From: an uncultured Pseudomonadota bacterium
Lineage (GTDB): Bacteria; Lernaellota; Lernaellaia; Lernaellales; Lernaellaceae
Assembly (NCBI GenBank): GCA_937967875.1
Contig: CALBTQ010000851.1
Span: 1-6,743, forward strand
Direction: 5' to 3'
Length of the DNA stretch: 6,743 nt
The position numbers and the translations under genes were made by a program. The first letter of the stretch is position 1. The number at the start of each line of letters is the position of its first letter. Below, one piece after another: positions 1 to 6,697 of the stretch. The notes below the pieces were generated by a model that was not told the DNA's origin, searched no databases, and saw only the letters and a list, made by a program, of their open reading frames with translations.

Positions 1-1227
1 GCGGATGTCGACGCCTACAAGGCGCAGTTGAAGGAAATGTACCCGGCCGAAGCCGCCGGCATCGACGCGCTGTTCGCCGATCTGGACACCTGCGACGTGA
101 CGCTCAGCGCCGTGACGCGGATCATGGACGACTTCAACATGGACGACCTGCTGATCCTGCTCGGCGACCTGCCCGGCACGTTGAACCTGCTCAAATACAT
201 GAACATCTCGCTGCTCGAATACGTGCAGCAGTTCGTTTCCGATCCGGAGTTGATCGGTCTGTTCAACCAGTTGGTCACCTTCCTGGGCGGCGGTCCCGAC
301 GAACTGCAGGCGCTGATCTTCATCGCCATGTGGAATGGTTATCATAAGTACGGTTATTACTACTTCGAGGGCGGCTCGAAATCGATCACGCAGTCGATCA
401 CCGACGTGTTCACCGAGCACGGCGGCTATCTGAAGCTCAACACGCTGGCCACCAAGATCGTCATCGAGGACGGCAAGGCCGTGCAGGTGCAGACCGAAAA
501 CGACGTGTGCCTCAACACGCGCTACGTCGTGTCCAACGCCAACGCGCCCGACACGCTGCTCAAGATGGTCGGCGCCGAATATCTGCCGGAAAAGTATGTC
601 ACCGAGTTGAACTCGATGTCCATCGGCGTCGCCACGCTGCAGGTGTTCATGGGCGTGGACACCGATTACACCGAATTGGTGGAAGGCTCGCACGAAATCA
701 TGGTCAATCCGTCCTGGGATTGGGACGAAATCTTCGCAGCCGTGCAGGCGGGCGATTTGCAGAACGTGCCGCTGATCGCCGCCAACTACACGGCGATCGA
801 TCCGACCACCGCCCCGGAAGGTAAAAACGTGATCGTCATTTCCACCTACCTGCCCTACGAATATGCCGACAACTGGCAGTGGACCAAAAGCTACGAAGAA
901 TACGTCGCCTTCAAAGAGGAAGTCGCGCAGGTGTTCATCGAGCGGATGGAGGAGTATCTGCCCGGTTTGAGCCAGCACATCGAGGTATTGGAAGTCGGCA
1001 CGCCGGTGACCAACTACGCTTTCTCGCTCAATCCGAAGGGCACGATCCTCGGGTGGGATCACAACGTCGCGCAAAGCACGCTCAAGCGGTTGCCGCAGGA
1101 AACGCCGATCGAAAACCTGATTCTCGCCGGCGCGTGGACCTTCCCCGGCGGCGGTCAGTCGGCCGTCATCAGCTCGGGCATCAGCGCGGCGGGGATCATC
1201 GAAGACATGGAAGCCGGTCGCAAATAG
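1..1227 (+). CDS. FAD-dependent oxidoreductase, phytoene desaturase / retinol saturase-like (5'-truncated)
   Basis: The frame is open from the first base and ends at a TAG, giving 408 visible residues. The true start is off the contig, so the N-terminal GxGxxG dinucleotide-binding motif that defines this family is missing. What remains is recognisable. There is an EGGS stretch at visible residues 123-126, followed by a helix and 'EHGG..L..NT.A.KI..EDGKA', the usual second FAD-contacting block of CrtI-type enzymes. 'YVVSNA' follows, as in the phytoene dehydrogenase family. Near the C-terminus 'LILAGAWTFPGGGQS' (about 374-387) and the following SSGISAAG form the typical flavin-binding end. Family members are flavoenzymes that desaturate, isomerise or saturate polyene substrates such as carotenoids and retinol. 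The substrate cannot be read from this fragment, and no carotenoid genes are adjacent. Family assignment is firm; the specific activity is open. It converges on the MBL-hydrolase gene with a 2-nt gap. Confidence 0.85.
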   Translation, partial: ADVDAYKAQLKEMYPAEAAGIDALFADLDTCDVTLSAVTRIMDDFNMDDLLILLGDLPGTLNLLKYMNISLLEYVQQFVSDPELIGLFNQLVTFLGGGPDELQALIFIAMWNGYHKYGYYYFEGGSKSITQSITDVFTEHGGYLKLNTLATKIVIEDGKAVQVQTENDVCLNTRYVVSNANAPDTLLKMVGAEYLPEKYVTELNSMSIGVATLQVFMGVDTDYTELVEGSHEIMVNPSWDWDEIFAAVQAGDLQNVPLIAANYTAIDPTTAPEGKNVIVISTYLPYEYADNWQWTKSYEEYVAFKEEVAQVFIERMEEYLPGLSQHIEVLEVGTPVTNYAFSLNPKGTILGWDHNVAQSTLKRLPQETPIENLILAGAWTFPGGGQSAVISSGISAAGIIEDMEAGRK

Positions 1228-1229
1228 CG

Positions 1230-2054
1230 CTACAGGTCGAGGCGCGAACCGACGCCCACGGCCAGATAGTTGTCGCCGAAAACCAGTTTGAAAACTTCTC
1301 GCGCCTTGTCGCCGCTGCAGTGACAAGGCGCGATTTTTTGCACCCCGGTCGCCTGCAAGGCTGCCGCCGTTGTCCGCTGCTGCGCTTCGTTCATCCGAAA
1401 CAAATGGAATCCGCCGAGCGTCAGGCGCACCGGCCCGGGCACGATCGTCCGCGCCTTTTGCACCATCAGCGCAATGCCCGGATGCGCGCAGCCGGCCACC
1501 ACGACCGAACCGGTCGGCGTGTCCGCCACCAGGGCCTGTTCGGGAATCTCCACGCCCATCACGCCGGTGGTGTACAGCCCCGGGGCGATCATCGTCGAGG
1601 CGGTGACGACCATCGGGCGCGCGCCGGCCCGGCGGATGCGCTCGGTGAAATCATCGCCCATCGTTGCCGGATAAAAAACGTCGACGTCGGCCTGCCGGGC
1701 CAGGAATTCGTTCAGCCCGCCGATATGATCACGGTGATGATGTGAAAGAAACACGGATTTCACCTGCGCGGGCTCGATGCCCAATTTCTTCATGTTGGCC
1801 AGCAGCAATTTCCCGTCGCCCCCCGTGTCGAACAACAGCGCGTGCTCGTCGGCGCGAATCAGGCAGGAAAAGCCCCAATCGGTCGCCAGGCCCGCTTGGC
1901 CGGGATTGTTGTCGTATAAAATCGTGATCGACAATTTTTCAATTTTCTTCTGCATCGTCTGTTCGCTCCCCGCCGCGATGACGCACATAACCAAAATCAG
2001 CGCCAGTGCGCCGCTCAAGAGCGCGCTCCTGAAGGACCGGCAAAACCGCGGCAT
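1230..2054 (-). CDS. MBL-fold metallo-hydrolase, dihydropterin-synthase-like (MJ0301-type) group, probably exported
   Basis: This encodes 274 residues. The metallo-beta-lactamase metal motif HxHxDH is at residues 105-110 (SHHHRDHIGG). Further blocks are GCAHPG (188-193), GGFHL (214-218) and CHCSG (244-248). Together they match the MBL subgroup annotated as 7,8-dihydropterin-6-methyl-4-(beta-D-ribofuranosyl)aminobenzene-5'-phosphate synthase-like. That name comes from archaeal methanopterin work; the role of bacterial members is generally unknown, so no substrate is assigned. Residues 1-29 look like a signal peptide: an Arg-rich start, a hydrophobic core 'ALLSGALALILVMCVIAAG', and plausible signal peptidase I cleavage near AAG/S. 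Cys24 is preceded by Met, a poor lipobox. The start at 2054 is chosen because GGGAG lies 8 nt upstream and the signal peptide follows at once. An open extension to 2165 has no family resemblance and runs into the promoter region. ATG at 1953-1955 (Met34) is an alternative start giving a cytosolic form. The gene is divergent from the thiolase and convergent with the FAD oxidoreductase. Confidence 0.85.
   Translation of the reverse strand: MPRFCRSFRSALLSGALALILVMCVIAAGSEQTMQKKIEKLSITILYDNNPGQAGLATDWGFSCLIRADEHALLFDTGGDGKLLLANMKKLGIEPAQVKSVFLSHHHRDHIGGLNEFLARQADVDVFYPATMGDDFTERIRRAGARPMVVTASTMIAPGLYTTGVMGVEIPEQALVADTPTGSVVVAGCAHPGIALMVQKARTIVPGPVRLTLGGFHLFRMNEAQQRTTAAALQATGVQKIAPCHCSGDKAREVFKLVFGDNYLAVGVGSRLDL
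1299..1339 (+). terminator. Rho-independent terminator for the FAD oxidoreductase, embedded in the opposing gene
   Basis: A perfect 12-bp stem (1299-1310 pairing with 1322-1333; core CGCGCCTTGTC / GACAAGGCGCG) has an 11-nt loop that can close further by a G-U and a C-G pair. It is followed directly by six Ts (1334-1339). This is a textbook intrinsic terminator for plus-strand transcription, beginning 71 nt after the stop of the FAD oxidoreductase. It lies wholly within the coding sequence of the convergent MBL hydrolase. On the minus strand the stem is not followed by a good T run, so it should act in one direction only. Confidence 0.8.
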
Positions 2055-2199
2055 GAAAATTACTCCCAAACGCTCGTGAAATCCTCTGATAAATGTTGTA
2101 TAACGTGTTGGTTCGAAGATGGGAAGCGGTCGATTGCGAATCCGTTTTTCGGATCCGTCGCGCATCGTTCAATCAATCCTTAGAGATGGAGTTATCGAT
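2055..2199. promoter_or_regulatory. Divergent intergenic region between the MBL hydrolase and the thiolase
   Basis: This 145-bp gap separates two outward-facing genes and is clearly more AT-rich than its surroundings. It must hold the start signals for both. I see a reasonable promoter for the thiolase (listed separately) and no convincing one for the minus strand. A small hairpin, ATCCG-TTTTT-CGGAT (2140-2154), has outer GCGA/TCGC arms (2136-2139 and 2158-2161) across a 3-nt bulge. It would lie in the thiolase leader and could be an operator or leader structure, but it may be chance. Confidence 0.5.
2076..2104 (+). promoter_or_regulatory. Candidate sigma70-type promoter for the thiolase
   Basis: A -35-like GTGAAA (2076-2081, 4 of 6 matches to TTGACA) and a -10-like TATAAC (2099-2104, 5 of 6 matches to TATAAT) are separated by exactly 17 bp. 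Transcription would start near 2111 and give a leader of about 90 nt. The call rests on consensus matching only. Confidence 0.4.
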
Positions 2200-3486
2200 A
2201 TGAGAGAAGTGGTCATCGTCAGCGGCGCGCGCACCGCGGTGGGCGCCTTCGGTGGATCGTTGCAGGGCGTACCGGTCGTGGATCTGGGCGCGCTGGTCAT
2301 CAAGGAAACGCTGAAACGCGCCGGGGTGCGCCCGATCCTTTCGCCGGAGCTCAAAGCCTGCCGGCCCGACATCTTCGGCGATTTCGACAAAACCGCGCAC
2401 CAGCAGAAATACTACGATTACGACGACGCGGCTGCGCCGCTCTACGTCGACGAAGTGATCATGGGCAACGTGCTGCAGGCCGGTCAGGGCCAGAATCCGG
2501 CCCGCCAGTCGTGCCTGCGCGCGGGCCTGCCGGAAGAAACCAACGCCATCGGCGTCAATAAGGTGTGCGCTTCGGGCATGAAGGCCATCGCCCTGGGTGC
2601 GCAAGCCATCGCGATCGGCGACGCCGAGGCGATCGTCGCCGGCGGCATGGAAAACATGAGCATCGTGCCCTTCGGTCTGCCCAACGCGCGCTGGGGCTAT
2701 CGCATGGCCATGCCCGCGGCGGAGATCACCGACCTGATGGTCTTCGACGGCCTCTACGAAATTTTCTACGGCTACCACATGGGCATTACGGCGGAAAACA
2801 TCGCCGAAAAATACGGCATTACCCGCGCCGAGCAGGACGAACTGGGCGTCATGAGCCATAAGCGCGCGCGCGAAGCCATCGCCGAAGGCCGCGTCAAGGA
2901 CGAGATCGTGCCGGTGGTCATTCCGGCGAAAAAGGGCGATCCGACGGTCTTCGAAATCGACGAGCGCCCGATGGACACCTCGATGGAAAAAATGGCCAAA
3001 CTGCGCGCCGCCTTTAAAAAGGACGGCACGGTCACCGCGGGCAACGCCTCGGGCATCAACGACGGCGCGGCGGCGGTGCTGTTGATGAGCGCGGAGAAAG
3101 CCAAGGACCTGGGCCTGCCGGTGCTGGCGAAAATCAAAGGCTTCGCCGCCGGCGGTCTGGATCCGGCGTACATGGGCCTCGGTCCGATTCCGGCCACGCG
3201 CAAGGTCATGGCCAAGCTCGGTCTGACCGTCGACAACTTCGACCTGATCGAACTCAACGAGGCCTTCGCCAGCCAGGCCATCGCCTGCCTGCGCGAACTG
3301 AACCTGAGCCTGGACAACACGAACCTCAACGGTTCGGGAATTTCCATCGGTCACCCAATCGGCTGCACCGGCGCGCGCATCACCTACTCGCTGGCCATGC
3401 AGATGGCCAAAGCCGACAAGAACCTGGGCCTCGCGTCGCTGTGCATCGGCGGCGGTCAGGGCATGTCGATCGTCCTGGAGCGGTAA
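2200..3486 (+). CDS. Acetyl-CoA C-acetyltransferase (thiolase) with an N-terminal insert
   Basis: This 428-residue enzyme belongs to the thiolase superfamily, which condenses two acetyl-CoA to acetoacetyl-CoA or runs the reverse cleavage. The catalytic set is complete: nucleophile Cys123 in NKVCASGMKA, His193 in GYHMG, NEAF at 353-356, His385 in GHPIGCTGAR and Cys415 in CIGGGQG. The start 'REVVIVSGARTAVGAFGG' is the standard thiolase N-terminus. ATG 2200 has GGAG (2188-2191) 8 nt upstream. The open extension to 2119 adds 27 unrelated residues and is rejected. Against Zoogloea PhaA, recalled with Cys89/His348/Cys378, the residues here are shifted by 34-37. The shift comes from about 35 extra residues between RAGV (40-43) and VDEVIMGNV (83-91), including a KYYDYDD cluster. 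No neighbour shows whether it serves polyhydroxybutyrate synthesis, fatty-acid oxidation or another acetoacetyl-CoA route. Chain-length specificity is inferred only. A terminator follows 16 nt after the stop. Confidence 0.93.
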   Translation: MREVVIVSGARTAVGAFGGSLQGVPVVDLGALVIKETLKRAGVRPILSPELKACRPDIFGDFDKTAHQQKYYDYDDAAAPLYVDEVIMGNVLQAGQGQNPARQSCLRAGLPEETNAIGVNKVCASGMKAIALGAQAIAIGDAEAIVAGGMENMSIVPFGLPNARWGYRMAMPAAEITDLMVFDGLYEIFYGYHMGITAENIAEKYGITRAEQDELGVMSHKRAREAIAEGRVKDEIVPVVIPAKKGDPTVFEIDERPMDTSMEKMAKLRAAFKKDGTVTAGNASGINDGAAAVLLMSAEKAKDLGLPVLAKIKGFAAGGLDPAYMGLGPIPATRKVMAKLGLTVDNFDLIELNEAFASQAIACLRELNLSLDNTNLNGSGISIGHPIGCTGARITYSLAMQMAKADKNLGLASLCIGGGQGMSIVLER

Positions 3487-3502
3487 CTCGTCAACTCAGG
3501 AT

Positions 3503-3536
3503 GCGGGCCGCGTCGCCGGGCGCGGCTCGCGTTTTT
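3503..3536 (+). terminator. Rho-independent terminator after the thiolase
   Basis: A 10-bp GC-rich stem (3503-3512 with 3521-3530; GCGGGCCGCG / CGCGGCTCGC, one G-U pair) encloses an 8-nt loop. It is followed by one G and then five Ts (3532-3536). The stop codon of the thiolase ends at 3486. The T run ends only 3 nt before the GGAGG of rhaM, so no promoter fits between terminator and rhaM. Confidence 0.7.
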
Positions 3537-3539
3537 CTT

Positions 3540-3544
3540 GGAGG
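3540..3544 (+). promoter_or_regulatory. rhaM ribosome binding site (GGAGG)
   Basis: A strong Shine-Dalgarno GGAGG lies 5 nt before ATG 3550. It fixes the rhaM start there rather than at the in-frame TTG 3538, which overlaps the site itself. Confidence 0.8.
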
Positions 3545-3549
3545 ACGCC

Positions 3550-3873
3550 ATGAAACGCGTGGGCTTCATTTTGAAGGTCAAACCCGAGAAACTCGCCGAA
3601 TACAAAGAACATCACACCAAGGTCTGGCCGGAAATGCTCGACGCCCTGCGCCGTCATGGCTGGCGCAATTATTCGCTGTTCATGCGCGACGACGGTCTGT
3701 TGTTCGGCTACTTCGAAACACCCGACAGTTTTCAGGCCGCGCTCGACGACATGGACGGCGAACCGATCAACGATCGCTGGCAGAAGTTCATGGCGCCGTA
3801 CTTCGAGGCGCTCGACGCCGGCTCGCCCGACAAAAGCATGGTCGAGTTGGAAGAGGTGTTTCACCTCGATTGA
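3550..3873 (+). CDS. rhaM: L-rhamnose mutarotase
   Basis: This encodes 107 residues, close to the 104 of E. coli RhaM. The enzyme interconverts the alpha and beta anomers of L-rhamnose in the cytoplasm, supplying the form used by the isomerase. The sequence aligns along its full length with RhaM as I recall it: 'F.L.V.P....EY...H...WPE' at the N-terminus, 'HG..NYSLF' in the middle, 'DRWQKFM' and the end 'ELEEVFHLD' (ELQEVFYLP in E. coli). Tyr18 and His22 match E. coli Tyr18 and His22, the active-site residues. The gene lies 3 nt from the end of rhaA but on the opposite strand, so it is next to its pathway partners without being in their operon. It follows the thiolase terminator directly. Expression therefore needs read-through or a promoter inside the thiolase gene. 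Confidence 0.93.
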   Translation: MKRVGFILKVKPEKLAEYKEHHTKVWPEMLDALRRHGWRNYSLFMRDDGLLFGYFETPDSFQAALDDMDGEPINDRWQKFMAPYFEALDAGSPDKSMVELEEVFHLD

Positions 3874-3876
3874 AGG

Positions 3877-5139
3877 TTAGCGATCCTGCAACACGCGGCA
3901 TTCGTAGAGCTGAACGTCCGCCAGCCACTTCTCGGCGGGAGGAACGCCGGCACGCGCGCAATGCATATCCCACACCGCGCCGAAGGGTAGCGTCTTCATT
4001 TCCTCCAGCAATGCCAGACGGCTGAAGTTGTCGCCGTCCGCTTCGAACTCGCGCAGTTTCGCGGTCGGCTCCAGCAGCGCGTACAACAGCGCTTTCATAG
4101 TCGAACGCGCGCCGATCACATAGGCGCCGACGCGATTGAGCGACGCGTCGAAATAATCGAGCGCCAGGTGCGCGCGGCTTAAGGCGCGGGCGCGGACGAT
4201 CTCGAGCATCAGCGCGCGCAGTTCGTCGTTGAAGGTCACCACGTGGTCGCTGTCCCACCGCAGTCCGCGGCTGACGTGGAAAAGCAATTCGGGGAAGAAA
4301 AGCAGCAGTGCGCCGACCTTGTCGGCCACCGATTCGGTCGGGTGAAAATGGCCCATGTCCAGGCAGATCATTTTCTTGTTGGCCAGCGCCCACGCGAGAT
4401 AAAACTCGAAGGAGCCGACCACGAACGCTTCCGAGCCGATGCCAAACAGCTTGCTTTCCACGCTGTCTTTCAGGTGTTCGCCGGCATGGTCCTCGGCGTA
4501 GATCGCCGCCAGGCTGCCCATCAGCCACTGCCGATGCGCCAGACGGTCGAGCGTCTCGTCCTTCGCGCCGTCGGGGATCCACAGATTGTGCACCGCCGGC
4601 GTGCCCAGTTCGCGGCCCATCGCCGCGCCGATTTCGCGGCAGCGTTTGACATGCTCGATCCAGAACGCGCGCACGCCCGCGTCGCGATGGCTCAGCGTGA
4701 AACCGTCGGCGGCCAGCGGATGCGAAAAACACGTCGCGTTGAAATCCAGACCCACGCCCTGCCCGCGCGCCCAGTCGATCCACCCGGCGAAGTGCTCGGG
4801 ACCGATGGCGTCGCGATCGACTTTCTTTCCGCCGAACTCACCGTAGATCGCATGGAGATTCACGCGGTGCCGGCCGGGGATCAACGACAGCGCCATGGTC
4901 AGGTCGGCGCGCAGTTCCTCGACCGTGCGCGCTTTGCCCGGATAATTGCCGGTCACCGCCAGCCCGCCGCCCAGTTCGCCCTCGCTCGTCTCGAAGCCGC
5001 CGACGTCGTCGGCCTGCCAGCAGTGCAACGAAAGTGCGATCGCGCTCAGCGCGGTGAGCGCTCCCTCGACGTCCACCCCGAGCTCGCCGTACCGTTCGCT
5101 CGCCAGTTGAAATGCTTTGTCCAACGCCTGAGTCGCCAT
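3877..5139 (-). CDS. rhaA: L-rhamnose isomerase
   Basis: This encodes 420 residues (E. coli RhaA has 419). It converts L-rhamnose to L-rhamnulose in the cytoplasm and depends on Mn2+ or a similar metal. Similarity to E. coli RhaA runs end to end: 'LHCWQADDV.GFE' (38-50), 'TGNYPGKAR', 'NLHAIY', 'LDFNATCFSHPLAADGFTLSH' (131-151), 'WIPDG', 'VESKLFGIG' and 'WDSDHVV'. The metal ligands known in E. coli (Glu234, Asp267, His294, Asp334) correspond to Glu228, Asp261, His288 and Asp328, and the DSD pair (296, 298) of the second metal site is kept. The start at 5139 has AGGAG (5146-5150) 6 nt upstream in the 14-nt gap after rhaB. The frame stays open upstream to 5502, but that part is rhaB antisense-frame sequence. 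It is the second gene of rhaBA and ends 3 nt from convergent rhaM. Confidence 0.97.
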   Translation of the reverse strand: MATQALDKAFQLASERYGELGVDVEGALTALSAIALSLHCWQADDVGGFETSEGELGGGLAVTGNYPGKARTVEELRADLTMALSLIPGRHRVNLHAIYGEFGGKKVDRDAIGPEHFAGWIDWARGQGVGLDFNATCFSHPLAADGFTLSHRDAGVRAFWIEHVKRCREIGAAMGRELGTPAVHNLWIPDGAKDETLDRLAHRQWLMGSLAAIYAEDHAGEHLKDSVESKLFGIGSEAFVVGSFEFYLAWALANKKMICLDMGHFHPTESVADKVGALLLFFPELLFHVSRGLRWDSDHVVTFNDELRALMLEIVRARALSRAHLALDYFDASLNRVGAYVIGARSTMKALLYALLEPTAKLREFEADGDNFSRLALLEEMKTLPFGAVWDMHCARAGVPPAEKWLADVQLYECRVLQDR

Positions 5140-5153
5140 CCCGCTCTCCTTGC

Positions 5154-6617
5154 TCAGATGGGATTGAGTTCCTGAAAACGTCGCCGCGCTTCGTTCCACC
5201 CGGCCTCGTCGCGCGGCTCGTAGCGAACCACCGGGAACGAATTGCGCACGATCCGCCGCAGGTGCGCCAGCGACTCCACCTGCCCGGCGGCCATCGCCTG
5301 CACCAGCAAATTGCCGATGGCCGTCGCTTCGATCGGCCCCGCCTCCACCGGAATGCCGCAGGCGTCGGCGGTCAATCGGCACAGCATTTCGTTTTGCGTG
5401 CCGCCGCCGATGACGTGCAGCCGCTCGATCGGCCCGGGCGCCACCGCGCGCAGTTGCTTGAGTACGTGACGATACTTGAGCGCCAGGCTTTCCAGCAGAC
5501 AACGGATCGTCGCGCCGGGATCGCCCGGTTCACGCTGTCCGGTGCGGCGGCAATACTCGCGCACCGCCGCGGGCATGTCGGGCGGGTTGAGAAACGACGG
5601 ATCGTCCGGGTCGACCAGCGAACCGAACGGCTCGGCCTCGCCGGCCATTTCAGTCAACTGCGCGTAGGAAAATTCGTTCCAGACCCGTCGGCATTGCTGC
5701 ACCAGCCACAGGCCCATGATGTTCTTGAGCACACGGAACGTGCGGTTCACGCCGCCTTCGTTGGTCAGGTTGTACGCCAGCGCCCGCTCCGAAATGATCG
5801 GCTCGGGCGATTCGATGCCCATCAGCGACCACGTGCCCGAACTCAGGTAAGCCCACCCGTCGCCCGTGGCGGGCACGGCGGCGACGGCCGATCCGGTGTC
5901 GTGCGTGGCCACGGCAACGACCGGGATCGACGGCAAGCCGGTGGCGCGGCACAGCTCGTCGGTCAGCATGCCGATCATCTCGCCGGGCTGCACGACCTCG
6001 GCGAATAACGACCGCTCGACCGGCAACGCGCCGAGGATCTGCTCGTCCCAAAACATCGTACGCGGATTGAACAACTGCGTGGTCGTGGCGAAGGTGAACT
6101 CGCTTTTCTTCTCGCCGGTCAGCAGGTAGTGGAACAGATCGGGAATGAACAGCAGGTCGCTCGCCACACCCAACTGCGGCGCGCCGTCGCGCACCATCGA
6201 CTCCAACTGAAAGAGGCTGTTGAACTGCAGGAACTGAATGCCCGTGCGGCGGTACACTTCCTCGCGCGGCATCTTGGCGAAGAACGAATCCATCGCCCCC
6301 TCGGTGCGCCGGTCGCGATAAGCCGCCGGCAGGCCCAACAACGAGCCGTCGGCGGCCAGCAAGCCGAAATCGACGCCCCAGGTGTCCACCCCGATGCTCG
6401 CCGGCGTTATGCCTTCGGCGGCACAACGGCGCAACGCCTCAATCACCTGCTCGAACAAGCGGAACAGATTCCAGTATTGATGTCCGTGCACGGTGAGCAT
6501 GCCGTTGGCGAAGCGATGCAGCTCGCGGATCTCCAGACGGTCGTCCGCCAGCGATCCCACCAGCGCGCGCCCGCTTTCCGCGCCGAAATCGAAAGCCAGA
6601 TAGGTGTTGGCCGGCAT
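5154..6617 (-). CDS. rhaB: Rhamnulokinase
   Basis: This encodes 487 residues, matching the usual length (E. coli RhaB 489). It phosphorylates L-rhamnulose to L-rhamnulose 1-phosphate with ATP. It is a FGGY-family sugar kinase with the two actin-like domains intact. The N-terminal phosphate loop is 'AFDFGAESGRALVG' (8-21), followed by 'SIGVDTWGVDFGLL' (74-87) and 'YRDRRTEG'. 'VVAVATHDTGSAV' carries Asp240, equivalent to the catalytic base Asp237 of E. coli. 'YLSSGTWSLMG' (257-267), 'LKNIMGLWL.Q' (297-307) and the nucleotide-binding 'HVIGGGTQNEMLC' (401-413) complete the family pattern. ATG 6617 has an AGGGA (6625-6629) 7 nt upstream. It is the first gene of the rhaBA operon; its stop is 14 nt before rhaA. 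Only about 80 bp of genuine upstream sequence remain before the adapter. Confidence 0.97.
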   Translation of the reverse strand: MPANTYLAFDFGAESGRALVGSLADDRLEIRELHRFANGMLTVHGHQYWNLFRLFEQVIEALRRCAAEGITPASIGVDTWGVDFGLLAADGSLLGLPAAYRDRRTEGAMDSFFAKMPREEVYRRTGIQFLQFNSLFQLESMVRDGAPQLGVASDLLFIPDLFHYLLTGEKKSEFTFATTTQLFNPRTMFWDEQILGALPVERSLFAEVVQPGEMIGMLTDELCRATGLPSIPVVAVATHDTGSAVAAVPATGDGWAYLSSGTWSLMGIESPEPIISERALAYNLTNEGGVNRTFRVLKNIMGLWLVQQCRRVWNEFSYAQLTEMAGEAEPFGSLVDPDDPSFLNPPDMPAAVREYCRRTGQREPGDPGATIRCLLESLALKYRHVLKQLRAVAPGPIERLHVIGGGTQNEMLCRLTADACGIPVEAGPIEATAIGNLLVQAMAAGQVESLAHLRRIVRNSFPVVRYEPRDEAGWNEARRRFQELNPI

Positions 6618-6647
6618 GCACTTTTCCCTTTGCGGTAAAACGCCTGA

Positions 6648-6676
6648 ACTTTAGCGGGATGATCGGGCAAGCGCAA
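6648..6676 (-). promoter_or_regulatory. Weak candidate promoter for rhaBA
   Basis: On the minus strand a -35-like TTGCGC (6671-6676) and a -10-like TAAAGT (6648-6653) are 17 bp apart. The matches are 3 of 6 and 4 of 6. It is the best-placed candidate in the short upstream stretch, but the true promoter could have been cut off by the contig end. Confidence 0.25.
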
Positions 6677-6680
6677 GTTG

Positions 6681-6697
6681 CTTTAAAGCGTTTCCGA
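6681..6697. promoter_or_regulatory. Possible operator upstream of rhaBA
   Basis: The minus strand reads GGAAACGCTTTAAAG. It contains the AAACGCTTT core seen in many LacI-family operators, next to a perfect 8-bp palindrome CTTTAAAG (6681-6688). LacI-type rhamnose regulators are known in some phyla. The site is partial and abuts the adapter junction, so its outer bases may not be genomic. Confidence 0.2.

Noticed and set aside
28..30. TTG as the start of the FAD oxidoreductase
   Set aside because: The frame is open from base 1 and the protein lacks its N-terminal FAD-binding motif, so the gene is truncated by the contig edge.
2055..2165. Upstream extensions of the MBL hydrolase (to 2165) and of the thiolase (to 2119)
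   Set aside because: They overlap each other across the promoter region, have no family resemblance and lack the Shine-Dalgarno sites seen at 2054 and 2200.
2173..3354. Long minus-strand open frame (393 codons) opposite the thiolase
   Set aside because: It is low-complexity, rich in Arg/His/Ala/Val/Asp and has no family signature. It is the usual antisense shadow of a GC-rich gene; the plus strand carries a complete thiolase.
3853..3867. Hairpin GAGGTG-TTT-CACCTC near the rhaM end, as a terminator for rhaM or rhaA
   Set aside because: The stem is only 6 bp and lies inside rhaM. There is no T run on the plus strand and only TTCC on the minus strand.
5140..5502. N-terminal extension of rhaA
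   Set aside because: It is out-of-frame sequence of rhaB. RhaA family proteins begin at the chosen Met, which has a good AGGAG.
4243..6008. Long plus-strand open frames opposite rhaA and rhaB
   Set aside because: Their translations are rich in Arg, Ala and Gln without recognisable motifs, while the minus strand has full-length rhaA and rhaB.
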